Origin: Acaudatibacter sp963835495
GTDB lineage: Bacteria; Pseudomonadota; Alphaproteobacteria; Caulobacterales; Caulobacteraceae
Direction: 5' to 3'
Length of the DNA: 64,000 bases
Assembly: GCA_963835495.1 (NCBI GenBank)
Contig: CAWIFQ010000005.1
Location: 1,916,628-1,980,627, forward strand
Shown: positions 36,036 to 46,594 of the stretch, piece by piece
Numbering within the stretch: the first letter of the stretch is position 1
How the letters are laid out: each line of letters starts with the position of its first letter
Position numbers and translations under genes: made by a program
Notes under the pieces: model-generated
The model's database searches: none
The model's input: the letters and a program-made list of their open reading frames with translations, nothing else
Told to the model about the DNA's origin: nothing

Positions 36036-37223
36036 ATGACCTACAAGATCCTGTCGCTGGACGGCGGCGGGGCCTGGGCGCTGATCCAGGTCAAGACGCT
36101 GCAGAAGCTCTACGGTCCGGACATCAACGGCCATGCGGTGCTGGCGAAATTCGACATGGCCGTCGCTAATTCCGGCGGCAGCATCGTCCTGGGCGGCCTG
36201 CTGGAGGATCGCCCGCTCTCCAACGTGCTCGGCTACTTCATGGACGAGACCTCGCGCCGCTCGATCTTCCAGCCGACCGGAGACTTCGTCGACGAGCTGC
36301 TGAGCAAGCTGCTGCACTTCGGGCCCAAGTATTCCACCACCAAGAAGCTGCCAGCGCTGCAGCGGCTCTTGCCGGCCAGCGGCGGCAAGCTGATGACCCA
36401 GGTTGCCGCCGGCATCCCCGGCGCCAACAGCGGCAAGCCGGTGCACATCCTGATCGCCGGCTTCGACTACGACCGCAACATCGCCGCCTTCTTCCGCTCG
36501 GCCCACACCGGCGGGCCGGAATGGGGCAACGGCTCGGCCAGCAGCGACACCACCCTGGCCCAGGCAATCCACGCTTCCAGCAACGCGCCGGTCAATTTCT
36601 TCGACCAGCCGGCGTCGTGGGACGGCGGTCACAGCCGGTTCTGGGACGGCGCGATCGCCGGCTGCAACAATCCGGTCATGGCCGGCGTCGCCGAGGCCGC
36701 CACGATGGATGTCGCGATGACCGACATCCGCGCCCTGTGCATCGGCACCGCCACCGTCCGCTCGCCTGGTCCGCCAACGGACAATCCCGGGCCATTCATC
36801 TCCAAGCGCGCCGCCCAAACGTTTCCGGGCGACCTGGCCAAGATCGCCGGCGCCATCAACGACGACCCGCCGGACGTCGCCAGCTTCCTCGCCCACGTCA
36901 TGACCGGCGGCGGCAAAGGCCTGCCCGCCGGCGCGGTCAGCCGCGTGGTGCGGATGAACCCGATGGTGAGCCCGGTGTCGGACGGGCAGGGCGGCTGGAA
37001 AGGTCCGGGCGCCTGGACCCAGGAGCAGCTCGCCCACCTGGCCGACATCGACCTCACCGCGCTCGACCAGGTCGATATCGGCTACATCGCCGACTACGCC
37101 GACACCTGGCTCGCTGGGATCGCGCCCAACCAGCCGCTGCGCATGGACGCCGATACGCTGGCGCCCAAGCTCGGCCCCACCACCTTTCCGGACGCGCTGG
37201 CGGCCTGGAACGCGGTGGCGTGA
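36036..37223 (+). CDS. Patatin-like phospholipase
   Basis: 395 residues. Oxyanion loop DGGGAW at 9-14, nucleophile Ser46 in ANSGGS (where G-x-S-x-G is usual), and DGA of the catalytic dyad at Asp204. No signal peptide is visible, so it is probably cytoplasmic or exported by other means. Hydrolyses acyl esters and releases free fatty acid, the substrate type of the divergent alpha-dioxygenase. Shares a spacer of about 190 bp with that gene. Confidence 0.87.
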   Translation: MTYKILSLDGGGAWALIQVKTLQKLYGPDINGHAVLAKFDMAVANSGGSIVLGGLLEDRPLSNVLGYFMDETSRRSIFQPTGDFVDELLSKLLHFGPKYSTTKKLPALQRLLPASGGKLMTQVAAGIPGANSGKPVHILIAGFDYDRNIAAFFRSAHTGGPEWGNGSASSDTTLAQAIHASSNAPVNFFDQPASWDGGHSRFWDGAIAGCNNPVMAGVAEAATMDVAMTDIRALCIGTATVRSPGPPTDNPGPFISKRAAQTFPGDLAKIAGAINDDPPDVASFLAHVMTGGGKGLPAGAVSRVVRMNPMVSPVSDGQGGWKGPGAWTQEQLAHLADIDLTALDQVDIGYIADYADTWLAGIAPNQPLRMDADTLAPKLGPTTFPDALAAWNAVA

Positions 37224-37236
37224 GCGTCTAGCCGGC

Positions 37237-37500
37237 TCAGCTCCCGCCATGGATGGCGGCGTTGAGCCCGGCGTCGTCGCTTTCGGTCGAGTGGTTGAGG
37301 CCGTGGTTCATGGCCCAGGCGCCGACGGCGAAGACGATGGCGGCGCAGAGGAGCCCGCCCCAGAATCCGACAGGCGCCGCAAACCACATGACGAGAAAGG
37401 TTATGACCGTTCCCAGGCCGATGCAGACCCATTTCAAGCCGAGCATGAAGCGGTGATAGGTGTTCGCGTGACTCAGTGCCTCGGCGGCGGTGGTCGCCAT
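37237..37500 (-). CDS. Small membrane protein, aa3 oxidase subunit IV-like
   Basis: 87 residues. N-terminal amphipathic segment ALSHANTYHRFMLGLKW then two hydrophobic segments (VCIGLGTVITFLVMWFAAPVG and FWGGLLCAAIVFAVGAWAM). The HxxTYHxF...KW pattern resembles the small subunit IV of bacterial aa3-type cytochrome oxidases. No oxidase genes adjoin, so this is a weak family suggestion. A GGAGGGC site precedes the ATG. Confidence 0.6.
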   Translation of the reverse strand: MATTAAEALSHANTYHRFMLGLKWVCIGLGTVITFLVMWFAAPVGFWGGLLCAAIVFAVGAWAMNHGLNHSTESDDAGLNAAIHGGS

Positions 37501-37933
37501 TGCGCGCCCTCCTTGCAGATGTCCGGCCGCAGGCTACTCCAAGCGCGGCCATTTGGACAACGCGCGGCGACCGGCGGTTGTTCGGCCGGCGCGCGAAGAT
37601 TTCGGAGCGGTATCCCAGCTCCGCCAGCGCGCTGGCTGACCGGGGTCGTCGCTGACGGCTAGTTGTACGTGGGCTGGGAGCGGGCCGCTCGCATTGCGGT
37701 CGGTTGGGCCGCCAGGCTTTGCATCAGCCGCGCCAGCCGGGGGTAGGGCTCGCGCATCGCCGCCGCGTCGATCGCAGCGACCAGCGTGCGCAATTTCTGC
37801 CATTGGTGCTCGGATCTTGGCGTCATGCAGCCCTGAACCCTGTGCGACGGTGGCGGCGTCTCTATAGCGTCGCCTGCAGGTTTCGCGCCAGCACGAGGTG
37901 GAAGGCGGCGGCAAGCTTGCCTAGCCTGGGCCG
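37501..37933. other. Spacer of 433 bp holding one short candidate gene
   Basis: Between the small membrane protein and the acetyltransferase. The only coding candidate is a 55-codon leftward frame at 37659-37826, listed separately. Nothing else is supported. Confidence 0.4.
37659..37826 (-). CDS. Possible small hydrophilic protein (55 aa)
   Basis: Begins MTPRSEHQWQKLRTLVAAID and ends SQPTYN. ATG with AGGG nine bases upstream, ends at TAG. Composition is charged and helix-prone, unlike shadow frames in this GC-rich DNA. No family recognised. Comparison of homologous spacers in related genomes would decide whether it is translated. Confidence 0.4.
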   Translation of the reverse strand: MTPRSEHQWQKLRTLVAAIDAAAMREPYPRLARLMQSLAAQPTAMRAARSQPTYN

Positions 37934-38470
37934 ATGATCGAAGTCGATATCCGGCCAGAGCAGACCGAGGACGCGGCGGCGGTGCGCGCGCTGGTGACGG
38001 CGGCGTTCGGCGCTGACGGCGATACGGCCGAATTCGTCGAAGCGGTGCGGGCGGAAGCCGAGGTTTGCCTGGCCGAAGTGGCGGTGGCGGAGGGCGCGAT
38101 CGTCGGCCACGCGCAATGGTGCGACGCGCCGCTGACGGTCGACGGACGGGTGGTGAAGGGGGCCTATCTAACCTGCCTGTCGGCAGATCCTGCCCTGCAG
38201 ACGCGCGGCGTCGGATCGCGCCTGGTGCGAAGTGGGCTCGAGCGCTTGGCGGAGCTAGGCTACGAAGCGGCGAGCCTGCTCGGCGATCCGGCCTACTACC
38301 GGCGCTTCGGCTTTTCCCCCGATCTGGCCGCGCGGATCGAGGCGCCGCACCGCTCGCGCGGACGCGGGTTCCAGGCGATCGAGCTTGTGTCCGGGGCGCT
38401 GGACGGAACGATGGTGCGCGGCGACTTTCCCAAGGTGATCTGGCCGGATGGGCCGCGCGACGACCCTTAG
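37934..38470 (+). CDS. GNAT family N-acetyltransferase
   Basis: 178 residues. GNAT fold with acetyl-CoA binding motif A as TCLSADPALQTRGVGSRLVRSGLERLAELGY and the terminal SLLGDPAYYRRFGF found in the yhbS-like subgroup. Acceptor unknown. Confidence 0.87.
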   Translation: MIEVDIRPEQTEDAAAVRALVTAAFGADGDTAEFVEAVRAEAEVCLAEVAVAEGAIVGHAQWCDAPLTVDGRVVKGAYLTCLSADPALQTRGVGSRLVRSGLERLAELGYEAASLLGDPAYYRRFGFSPDLAARIEAPHRSRGRGFQAIELVSGALDGTMVRGDFPKVIWPDGPRDDP

Positions 38471-38482
38471 GCGGGCATCGGC

Positions 38483-38809
38483 TCAGGGGCCCGGCGGCGG
38501 CTGGATCGCCATGTCGACGGCGATCAGATCGCCCGCCGTTATGTTGGTCTTGCGCCTGACCTCCGCCTTGAGCGGCAGCAGATAGGTATCCTCCTTCGGA
38601 AACAGCGAGGTGGTGAAGCCGGTCTCGCCGATCCGCACGTCGACCGGCACCATGCCCCAGCCATAGGTCACCGCTCTGGCCAGCCGCCGGAGTTCCTCGA
38701 CGAATTCAGCCGGTATCGGCGCGAAGAAGAACGGTGATGGTCCCCGCCAATGGATGACGCGCGTCTCGAAGCTGAACTCGGCCAGGGCTTCTCTGTCGGC
38801 GCGCATCAC
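38483..38809 (-). CDS. DUF1905 domain-containing protein
   Basis: 108 residues, nearly all DUF1905: FSFETRVIHWRGPSPFFFAPIPAEF, VTYGWGMVPVDVRIGETGFTTSLFPKEDTYLLPLKAEVRRK. Small beta-barrel-like domain of unknown function. ATG 38809 and 38806 are both possible starts. Confidence 0.82.
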   Translation of the reverse strand: MMRADREALAEFSFETRVIHWRGPSPFFFAPIPAEFVEELRRLARAVTYGWGMVPVDVRIGETGFTTSLFPKEDTYLLPLKAEVRRKTNITAGDLIAVDMAIQPPPGP

Positions 38810-38824
38810 CGCGATCGGCGCCGG

Positions 38825-39247
38825 TCAGGCCGCGGGCGGAAATGGCGGCATCTTCGGGAAGGTCGGCAGTCCCGGGTGCATCAGGTGCCACGGCGGCGCC
38901 GACGCGGCGTACAGGTGCAGGCTCGGCGACAGATCCGAGCTGTCGTCCAGCGCACCCAGCTTGACGGCCGTGAACGGCGCGTCGGGGGGCAGACTCCAGA
39001 GTGGGGACCCGCAATTCGGGCAGAAGGCGCGTCCGGCGTCCGCGCCGCTATCGCCCTTGCTGAAGTAGACCTTGGCCTCGCCCTTGGTGACTTCGAACGC
39101 GGCCTTTGGAACGAGGGCCACATAGTTCGGCCCGCCGCCGGACGCCTTCTGGCAATCGGTGCAGTGGCAGACGCCGACGGCCATTGGCGGCGAGCTGATC
39201 TTGAACCGAACCGCGCCACAGGCGCAGCCTCCCATCCGCTCTGTCAT
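38825..39247 (-). CDS. GFA family protein (glutathione-dependent formaldehyde-activating enzyme-like)
   Basis: 140 residues. Zinc-cysteine pattern GGCACGAVRF, VCHCTDCQKASGG and AFCPNCGSPLW, typical of the CENP-V/GFA fold. Start chosen with GGGAGA upstream. Physiological function of most family members is unknown; glutathione/formaldehyde chemistry is shown for few. Confidence 0.85.
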   Translation of the reverse strand: MTERMGGCACGAVRFKISSPPMAVGVCHCTDCQKASGGGPNYVALVPKAAFEVTKGEAKVYFSKGDSGADAGRAFCPNCGSPLWSLPPDAPFTAVKLGALDDSSDLSPSLHLYAASAPPWHLMHPGLPTFPKMPPFPPAA

Positions 39248-39364
39248 CGTTGTCTCCCGGGCGTCGACGGCGAAGACCACGATAAGCGCACAATGCGACC
39301 AGCGTCATGTCAGCATTGGCCCAAGGCGCCCGCGGCGGCGCATCCGCTTGCGAGGCAGAAGCGC

Positions 39365-40588
<1,224 letters not shown>

Positions 40589-40607
40589 GGGGCGGCTCCT
40601 TCTGAGC

Positions 40608-41490
40608 TCAGGCGGCGGCGGTTTCGGCGAGGGCGGGCGCAGTGAGGTGGTCGAGGCGCAGGGTCAGGCAGAACGCCGCGCCGCCGGCCAGGATGAACGG
40701 CGAGAGGTCGACCGCGGCGACGCGGTAGCCGCGCGCTTGGAGGGCGCGTCGCAGCCGGGCCGGGGGCCGCGCCATGACCACCGTCTGGCCGATCGAGACC
40801 GCGTTGACGCAGAGCCCGGCGGCGTCCGCGTCGCTGGCCTCGATCAGCTGGCTGGCCGGGATACGGGCGCTGGATTTCGGCCAGGGCGGCGGGCGTGAAG
40901 GCGGGCGGATAGTAGAGCACCTCGCCGCCGCTGAGCGGGCAGAAGCAGGTGTCGAGGTGGTAGAATCTCGGGCTGGCCAGCTCGAGCGGGACCACCGGGC
41001 GGCCAAAGAAGTCGGCGATGGCGTCGCTGGCCGCGCGGTCGGAGCGTTGGCCGAAGCCGGTCCAGAAATGGCCGCGCCGAGCGTCCCAGATGGCGTCGCC
41101 CGCGCCCTCCTGGAACAGGCCGGGCGCGATCTGAGCCACTTCGTCCACCAGCCCGCGGGCCTTCAGCGCCCGGAACGCCGCGAGATAGAGCGCCTCTTCG
41201 CCGCGCCGCTCGGCCGGGCGGAAGCGGCCGACCAGCACGCGGCGGTCCAGCACCACCGCCGCATTGGCCGCGAACACCATGTCCGGCAGGCCCTGGGCGC
41301 CGTCGACCTTCTCGACCGACGCGCCGGCGGTCTTCAGCGCCGTCGCGAGCGCGTCGAACGCGGCGCGGGCCGCCCGCAGATGCCGCGCGGCGTCGGCGCG
41401 CCAGACGCCGGGGCGCATCCACGGATTGATCTCGTAGGACACGTCGAACCACGTCGGGTCCGTCATCAGGATCAGGGGTCTCGTCGTCAC
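40608..41490 (-). pseudogene. DDAH/arginine-hydrolase family amidinohydrolase, one frameshift
   Basis: About 294 residues of a guanidino-group-modifying beta/alpha propeller. Seen: LILMTDPTWFDVSYEINPWM, LPDMVFAANAAVVLD, substrate and catalytic residues RFYHLDTCFCPL with His, and GGAAFCLTLRLD with the catalytic Cys. Frame change near 40870. The start is likely GTG 41490 rather than the internal ATG 41466, since the conserved N-terminus begins upstream. May hydrolyse arginine (to ornithine or citrulline) or methylarginine. Operon with rocD supports arginine. Confidence 0.82.
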
Positions 41491-41624
41491 GCGCGCCTCG
41501 ATACGGATGCCAGTTCGAACCCGAGTCTTGCCCACGGCTGCGTCAGCGAAAAGCTAGCGAGGTGCGCTCATGTGTGAGATAATGTGCCGATTTGATAGGT
41601 GCGGCGCGCAAATAGTCAGGGAAC

Positions 41625-42047
41625 ATGGACGATATCGATCGCCAGCTGATCGCGATTCTGCGCGACGACGCCCGCACGGCGGTCTCGACGCTCGCTCAGC
41701 GGCTCGGCGTGTCGCGCGGCACGGTGCAGAACCGGATCGACCGGATGATGCGCGAGGGAAGCGTCCTGGGCTTCACCCTGCGCCTGCCGCCCGAGACCGA
41801 CGCCCACCGGGTCCGCGCCGTCATGGCCATCGCCATCGAAGGCGAACGCACCAGCGCGGTGATGGCGGCCCTGAAGGGCTTCCCGGAGATCGAGGCGGTG
41901 CACACCACCAACGGCCGCTGGGACCTGATGGCCGATCTGAACGCCGAGAGCCTGACCGCCTTCAGCGCCGCGCTCGACGGCATCCGCCAGATCAAGGGCA
42001 TCGCCACCACCGAGACCAGCATCCTGCTGGCGACGACCCGGTTCTAG
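41625..42047 (+). CDS. Lrp/AsnC family transcriptional regulator
   Basis: 140 residues. Winged HTH IDRQLIAILRDDARTAVSTLAQRLGVSRGTVQNRIDRM then RAM ligand domain. Divergent from the arginine hydrolase/rocD pair across about 130 bp, so probably its arginine- or ornithine-responsive activator, as Lrp-type proteins often control adjacent genes. Confidence 0.9.
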   Translation: MDDIDRQLIAILRDDARTAVSTLAQRLGVSRGTVQNRIDRMMREGSVLGFTLRLPPETDAHRVRAVMAIAIEGERTSAVMAALKGFPEIEAVHTTNGRWDLMADLNAESLTAFSAALDGIRQIKGIATTETSILLATTRF

Positions 42048-42051
42048 CTCA

Positions 42052-42864
42052 GTGAAGATCGCCACCTTCAACATCAACAACGTCAACAAGCGGCTGGCCA
42101 ACCTGCTGGCGTGGCTGGAGGCGGCGCGGCCCGACGTCGTCTGCCTGCAGGAGCTGAAGGCCGAGGACGGCGCCTTCCCGCTGGCCGCGATCGAGGCGGC
42201 CGGCTACGGCGCGGTCTGGGTCGGCCAGCGCACTTGGAACGGCGTCGCGATCCTGGCGCGCGGCGCCCAGCCGATCGCCACCCAGCGCGCGTTGCCGGGC
42301 GACGCCGCCGACGCCCAGGCGCGCTACATCGAGGCGGCGGTGAGCGGGGTGCTGATCGCCTGCATCTACCTGCCCAACGGCAATCCGAAGCCCGGGCCGA
42401 AGTTCGCCTACAAGCTGGCCTGGCTGGAGCGGCTGATCGATCACGCGGCCGGACTCATGGCGGCCGGCGTGCCGGTGGTGCTGGCTGGCGACTACAACGT
42501 CGTGCCGACCGAGGCCGACATCTACCAGCCGAACAGCTGGGCGGGCGACGCTCTGGTGGCCCCGGAGGCCCGGGCGGGGTTCGCGCGGCTGCTGGCGCAG
42601 GGCTGGACCGACGCCCTGCGCGCGGCGCATCCGCAAGGGCCGCCATGGACGTTCTGGTCGTATCTGCGGCAGCGCTGGCCGAGCGACAAGGGCCTGCGGA
42701 TCGACCACCTGCTACTGAGTCCGAACCTCGCGCCCAGGCTGGCTGGGGCCGGGGTCGACCGGGCCGTGCGGGGCAAGGACGGGGCGAGCGACCACGCGCC
42801 CGCCTGGATCGAACTCGGCCCCGAGCCGCGCCCCGCTCGCCAGGCGCCGCCGCGGCGGAGGTAG
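42052..42864 (+). CDS. xth: Exodeoxyribonuclease III
   Basis: 270 residues. Seen: MKIATFNINNVNKRL, LQELKAEDGAFP with metal Glu, WNGVAILAR, CIYLPNGNP, LAGDYNVVPT (catalytic Asp/Asn), IDHLLLSP and SDHAPAWIEL with the final catalytic His. AP endonuclease and 3'-5' exonuclease of base excision repair. GTG start; five bases after the Lrp gene. Confidence 0.93.
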   Translation: MKIATFNINNVNKRLANLLAWLEAARPDVVCLQELKAEDGAFPLAAIEAAGYGAVWVGQRTWNGVAILARGAQPIATQRALPGDAADAQARYIEAAVSGVLIACIYLPNGNPKPGPKFAYKLAWLERLIDHAAGLMAAGVPVVLAGDYNVVPTEADIYQPNSWAGDALVAPEARAGFARLLAQGWTDALRAAHPQGPPWTFWSYLRQRWPSDKGLRIDHLLLSPNLAPRLAGAGVDRAVRGKDGASDHAPAWIELGPEPRPARQAPPRRR

Positions 42865-42927
42865 CTTTCCGGCGCGCCGCGAACATGGTCGAATGGCCCG
42901 GACAATCAGCCCATCGGACCTTGGAAC

Positions 42928-43398
42928 ATGATCGCCGCGGCGTACCTCGCGCTTAATCTCTTCGGTGCGGGACAGACCAGCACGGTTCACCGCCATGTCG
43001 GCGGCTGGACCGTCGAGGCGACCACGGACCGGTTCACCAAGGCCGAGACCTGCCAGGTCGACAAGGGCAGGGTGGAGTTCCGCAAGGACGTGCTGATCTT
43101 CCACCTCAGCCGGCTCGACGACACCAGCAACGCCTACTTCCGCGTCGATGACGGGCCGGCGCGCAGCGTCCGCGAGGCGACCTACGAAGACCAGCGCCGC
43201 GGCTACTATCGCAGCGGCGGACCGGTCGAGAATCCATCGTCCGGCGTGGTCGCGCTGCCCTCGTTCTATGTCACCGGCGCCAAGTGGGTTTACATCCGCG
43301 CGACGCCACGGAACGACCTGAGCTGGTTCAATGTCAGCCGTTTCGCCGAGGCGCTGGCGCTCGCCCGCAGCCTGAACTGCCCCGACATCGGGCCCTGA
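42928..43398 (+). CDS. Secreted protein of unknown function
   Basis: 156 residues. N-terminal short hydrophobic leader MIAAAYLALNLFGAGQT, then a soluble domain with GWTVEATTDRFTKAETCQVDKGRVEFRKDVLIFHLSRL and two cysteines well separated (CQV and LNCPD). No family identified. Convergent with the type I secretion operon. Confidence 0.6.
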   Translation: MIAAAYLALNLFGAGQTSTVHRHVGGWTVEATTDRFTKAETCQVDKGRVEFRKDVLIFHLSRLDDTSNAYFRVDDGPARSVREATYEDQRRGYYRSGGPVENPSSGVVALPSFYVTGAKWVYIRATPRNDLSWFNVSRFAEALALARSLNCPDIGP

Positions 43399-43414
43399 GC
43401 CCCGAGCTGCCTGC

Positions 43415-44827
43415 TCAACTCTGGCGGAAGGACTTCCAGAGCATCTCCCGGATCGGCTCGACGAAGTAGTCGAAGGCGCTGCGCTTGCGCAGGGGCACGA
43501 CGACCTCGACCGGCAGACCAGGGCGCAGGCCGGCCTCGGCGCCGCGAACCTGCTGAATGACGCTCAGCTGCGAGGGCGGCACCGCCACCTCGACCTTGAA
43601 GTAGGGCGCGCCGGTCTTTTCGTCGATCAGGGCGTCGGCGGAAATGTTGCTCACCTTGCCCGTGAGCAGCGGCAGACGACGGTCGCGAAACGCCGGGATG
43701 CGGATCTCGGCGGCTTGCCCGACCTTCAGGTCGTTGGCGTCGTCCGGCTTGACCCGGCATTCGATCACCAGCGGCTGGTTGTCCGGCACGATGTCCATCA
43801 GCTTCTGGCCGCCGGAGACCACGCCGCCGACGGTGAAGATGCTGAGGCCAACCACACGCCCTGCCGCCGGCGACCGCACCGTCAGGCGGTCGATCTGTTC
43901 GCGCAGCGCGACCAGCTTCGGCCGTGCCTGCGAGAGCCCCATGTCGGCGTCGCGGTAGTCCTTGCTGTCGTCGGCGGTCCGCGCGCGGTCGAGGTCGACG
44001 ATCTGCAGCCGCGCCTCGCCGATCTGCTGTTCGGTGCGCGCGATGTTGGAACTGTACTCGCCGGCTGCCCCAGCCAGCTGGGCCGCATCGCGCTGTAGCG
44101 AGCGCTCCCGGGTCATCGGCACCAGGCCGCGGTCGAGCAGATCCTTCAGGCTGTCGATCTCCTGCTGCACCAAGGCCTGCTGGCGGCGGTTGGCGGAGAG
44201 CTGGTCGCGATAGCCGGCGATCTCGTCGGTCAGCTGATTGATCCGCTGGCCAAGCACGGCCTTCTGGGTGGCCAGCTCGGCCGCGCGGGAGGCGAACTCA
44301 TGCTGCTGGATCTGCATGGCGTTGGCGGCCGACTGCTGGTCGGCGCCCGTCAGGCCCTTGAAGTCGTCCGGCGGCGCGAACGAGGCGCGCCCGGTCATCT
44401 CGGCCAGGAGCCGCGCCTGCAGCGCCTCGAGCCCGAACACCTGATCGGCGGTGGCGCGGTTCTGCGCCTCGACGTCGCTGCCTGACAACCGGAGCAGGAC
44501 CTGCCCGGTTTGCACGCGATCGCCCTCACGGACATCGAGCTCGGAGACGATGCCGCCATCGCGGTGCTGCACTGATTGGCGGCTGCCAAAGACAGTGACG
44601 GCGCCGGGCGCGTAGACCGCTGCGTCGAGCTGCGCGATCAGACCCCAGCCCAGGAACGCCAGCAGGAAGCCGCCGATCACGACTAGGCCGCCGACGATCT
44701 CTCGTCGCGCCGAGCCGAGGTGCTTTGGCCCTTTGCCGGCGGACGAGGCGACGCGCCCGCCGAGCAGCGGGACCCGGCGCGTCGGCCGTCGGGAAATCTC
44801 GTGTCGCGGGGGCACGTCGCCATCCAT
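43415..44827 (-). CDS. HlyD-family type I secretion periplasmic adaptor
   Basis: 470 residues. Cytoplasmic basic N-terminus, one transmembrane helix (about 44-67), long coiled-coil hairpin (residues about 120-290, LARIGxx heptads) between two half-lipoyl parts (GGIVSELDVREGDRVQTGQVL and RSPAAGRVVGLSIFTVGG), then a beta-barrel and PGLPVEVVVPL. Links the inner-membrane ABC exporter to TolC. Begins 5 bp after the ABC transporter gene. Confidence 0.92.
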   Translation of the reverse strand: MDGDVPPRHEISRRPTRRVPLLGGRVASSAGKGPKHLGSARREIVGGLVVIGGFLLAFLGWGLIAQLDAAVYAPGAVTVFGSRQSVQHRDGGIVSELDVREGDRVQTGQVLLRLSGSDVEAQNRATADQVFGLEALQARLLAEMTGRASFAPPDDFKGLTGADQQSAANAMQIQQHEFASRAAELATQKAVLGQRINQLTDEIAGYRDQLSANRRQQALVQQEIDSLKDLLDRGLVPMTRERSLQRDAAQLAGAAGEYSSNIARTEQQIGEARLQIVDLDRARTADDSKDYRDADMGLSQARPKLVALREQIDRLTVRSPAAGRVVGLSIFTVGGVVSGGQKLMDIVPDNQPLVIECRVKPDDANDLKVGQAAEIRIPAFRDRRLPLLTGKVSNISADALIDEKTGAPYFKVEVAVPPSQLSVIQQVRGAEAGLRPGLPVEVVVPLRKRSAFDYFVEPIREMLWKSFRQS

Positions 44828-44832
44828 GCGCG

Positions 44833-46594
44833 CTACTCGACCTTGTCCGCGGTCGCGCGCGTCGTGGCCGCTGGGGCCTGCAGGGCGGCGAGCACCTGGT
44901 CGCGCGGACCGAAGCGTTCGAGCCGGCCGCCGCGAAGCTGCACGATGATGTCCACCACGCCGATCAGCGACGCGCGGTGGACCGACATGACGATGATCGC
45001 CCCCTCCGCCTTCAGCCGGCCGATCAGGCGCAGCAGCGCGGCCTCGGCCTCGGCGTCGGCGTTGGAATTGGGTTCATCGAGCACATAGAGGAACGGCGAG
45101 CCGTAGATGGCCCGTGCGAGGGCCACGCGCTGCTGCTGACCGGCCGAGAGTCCGCGCCCGCGCGGCGCCAGCAGGGTGTCATAGCCCTGCGGCAGGGTCA
45201 GGATCAGCTCATGGATGCCGGCCGCTTCCCCCGCCGCGATCGCCGCCCGATCGATGGCTTCGCCGTCGACACCGGCCCAGCGGTCGAAGCGGGAGATGTT
45301 GTCCTTGATGGAGCCGGGGAAGAGCGCGCAATCCTGCGGCATGTAGCCGACGTAGCGCCCCAGGCGTTCGGGATCCCAGTCGGTGTAGGACGCGCCGTCG
45401 ATCCTGACCTCTCCTCCGTCGCAGACCCGGGCGTTCGCGAGCGCCTGCAGCAGGGTGGTCTTGCCGGCGCCGCTGGGCCCGATCACGCCGACGACCTGAC
45501 CGGCCGCCGCCTCGAAGCTCACGCCCGCGACCAGCGGCTGCGCCCGATCGCCCGTCGCCGAGACGATCGTCAACTGGCGGACCGAGAGACGCGAACTGGG
45601 CGCCGGCAGTTCGGTGAGCGGCGGGGTGTCTTCCGGACCCAGGTGTCCGCGGATCGCGCCGTATGAGGTGACCGCGGCCGAGAGGGTCCGCCAGTTAGCG
45701 ACGATCAGATCGATCGGCGAAAGGGCGCGGGCGGCCAGCATCGAGCTGGCGAAGATCGCGCCGGCGGAGATCTGCTTGTCGATCGCCAGCCACGCCCCGG
45801 CGCCCAGCGCGATCGACTGCAGCAGCAGTCGCAGGAAGCGGATCATCGCCGCGACGCCGCCGGTGGTGCGCGCGCCTTCGAGCTGTGGTTCGACGACGTT
45901 CGCCCGCGCCGTCTCGAACTGACCGAGGAAGGCCGACGACATGCCGAGCGAGCGCACGAGATCGGCGTTGGCCGAGATCGAATCCTGGCCGACGGCGCTG
46001 ACCGCGGCGGCGGCGGCGGCGCGCCGGTTCAGGCCCCAGGTGCTGCGCTCGTTGAGCACCGCCAGCAGACACAGCACGACCGCACCGCCAAGCGCGATGG
46101 CGCCGATCAGCGGGTGCACAATGAAGCAGACGATGATGTAGATCGGGATCCACGGCGCATCGAACACCGCGAGGATCGCGGGCCCGGTGATGGCGTTGCG
46201 CACGGTGTCGAAGTCGCGCGTCATCTGGTTGAGCCGGATCGGCGCACCGCGGGCGGCGCTGGCCAGGGCGCGCGAGAAAATGCGCCCGGCGAACGCCTGG
46301 TTCAGCCGTACGCTGGCGGCGAGCAGAATGCGGCCGCGCATACGATCGAGGTAGGTGAGCAGGAACAACGCCGCGCCGAGCGCGACGGTCAGAAACACCA
46401 GGGTCGGCTGGCTGCCTGACGGCACCACACGGTCGTAGACCTGCAGCATGTAGAGAGTTCGGCGCCAGGTAGGCGATGTTGACGATCGCGCTGAACAGCA
46501 CCGCGAAACGCAGATGCGTGCCGCACAGGCTCAGCGCCTCACGCAGCGGTCCGCCCGCCGTGCGCTGGCCAGGCTGTAGCGGCGCGAGGCTCAA
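44833..46594 (-). pseudogene. Type I secretion ABC permease/ATPase (PrtD type), one frameshift
   Basis: About 585 residues. Six-helix permease followed by a nucleotide-binding domain: Walker A GPSGAGKTTL, Q-loop VGYMPQDCALFPGS, signature LSAGQQQRVALARAIYGSP, Walker B LYVLDEPNSNAD. No C39 peptidase domain, so it resembles the RTX protein (PrtD/LapB) exporters. The first 45 residues read MSLAPLQPGQRTAGGP... in one frame, with a frame change near 46457 before YMLQVYDRVVPSGS. ATGA overlap with the tolC stop. Confidence 0.87.

Noticed and set aside
37534..37914. 126-codon leftward frame between the small membrane protein and the acetyltransferase
   Set aside because: Arg/Ser-rich shadow type without ribosome-binding site; a shorter frame in the same region is the better candidate.
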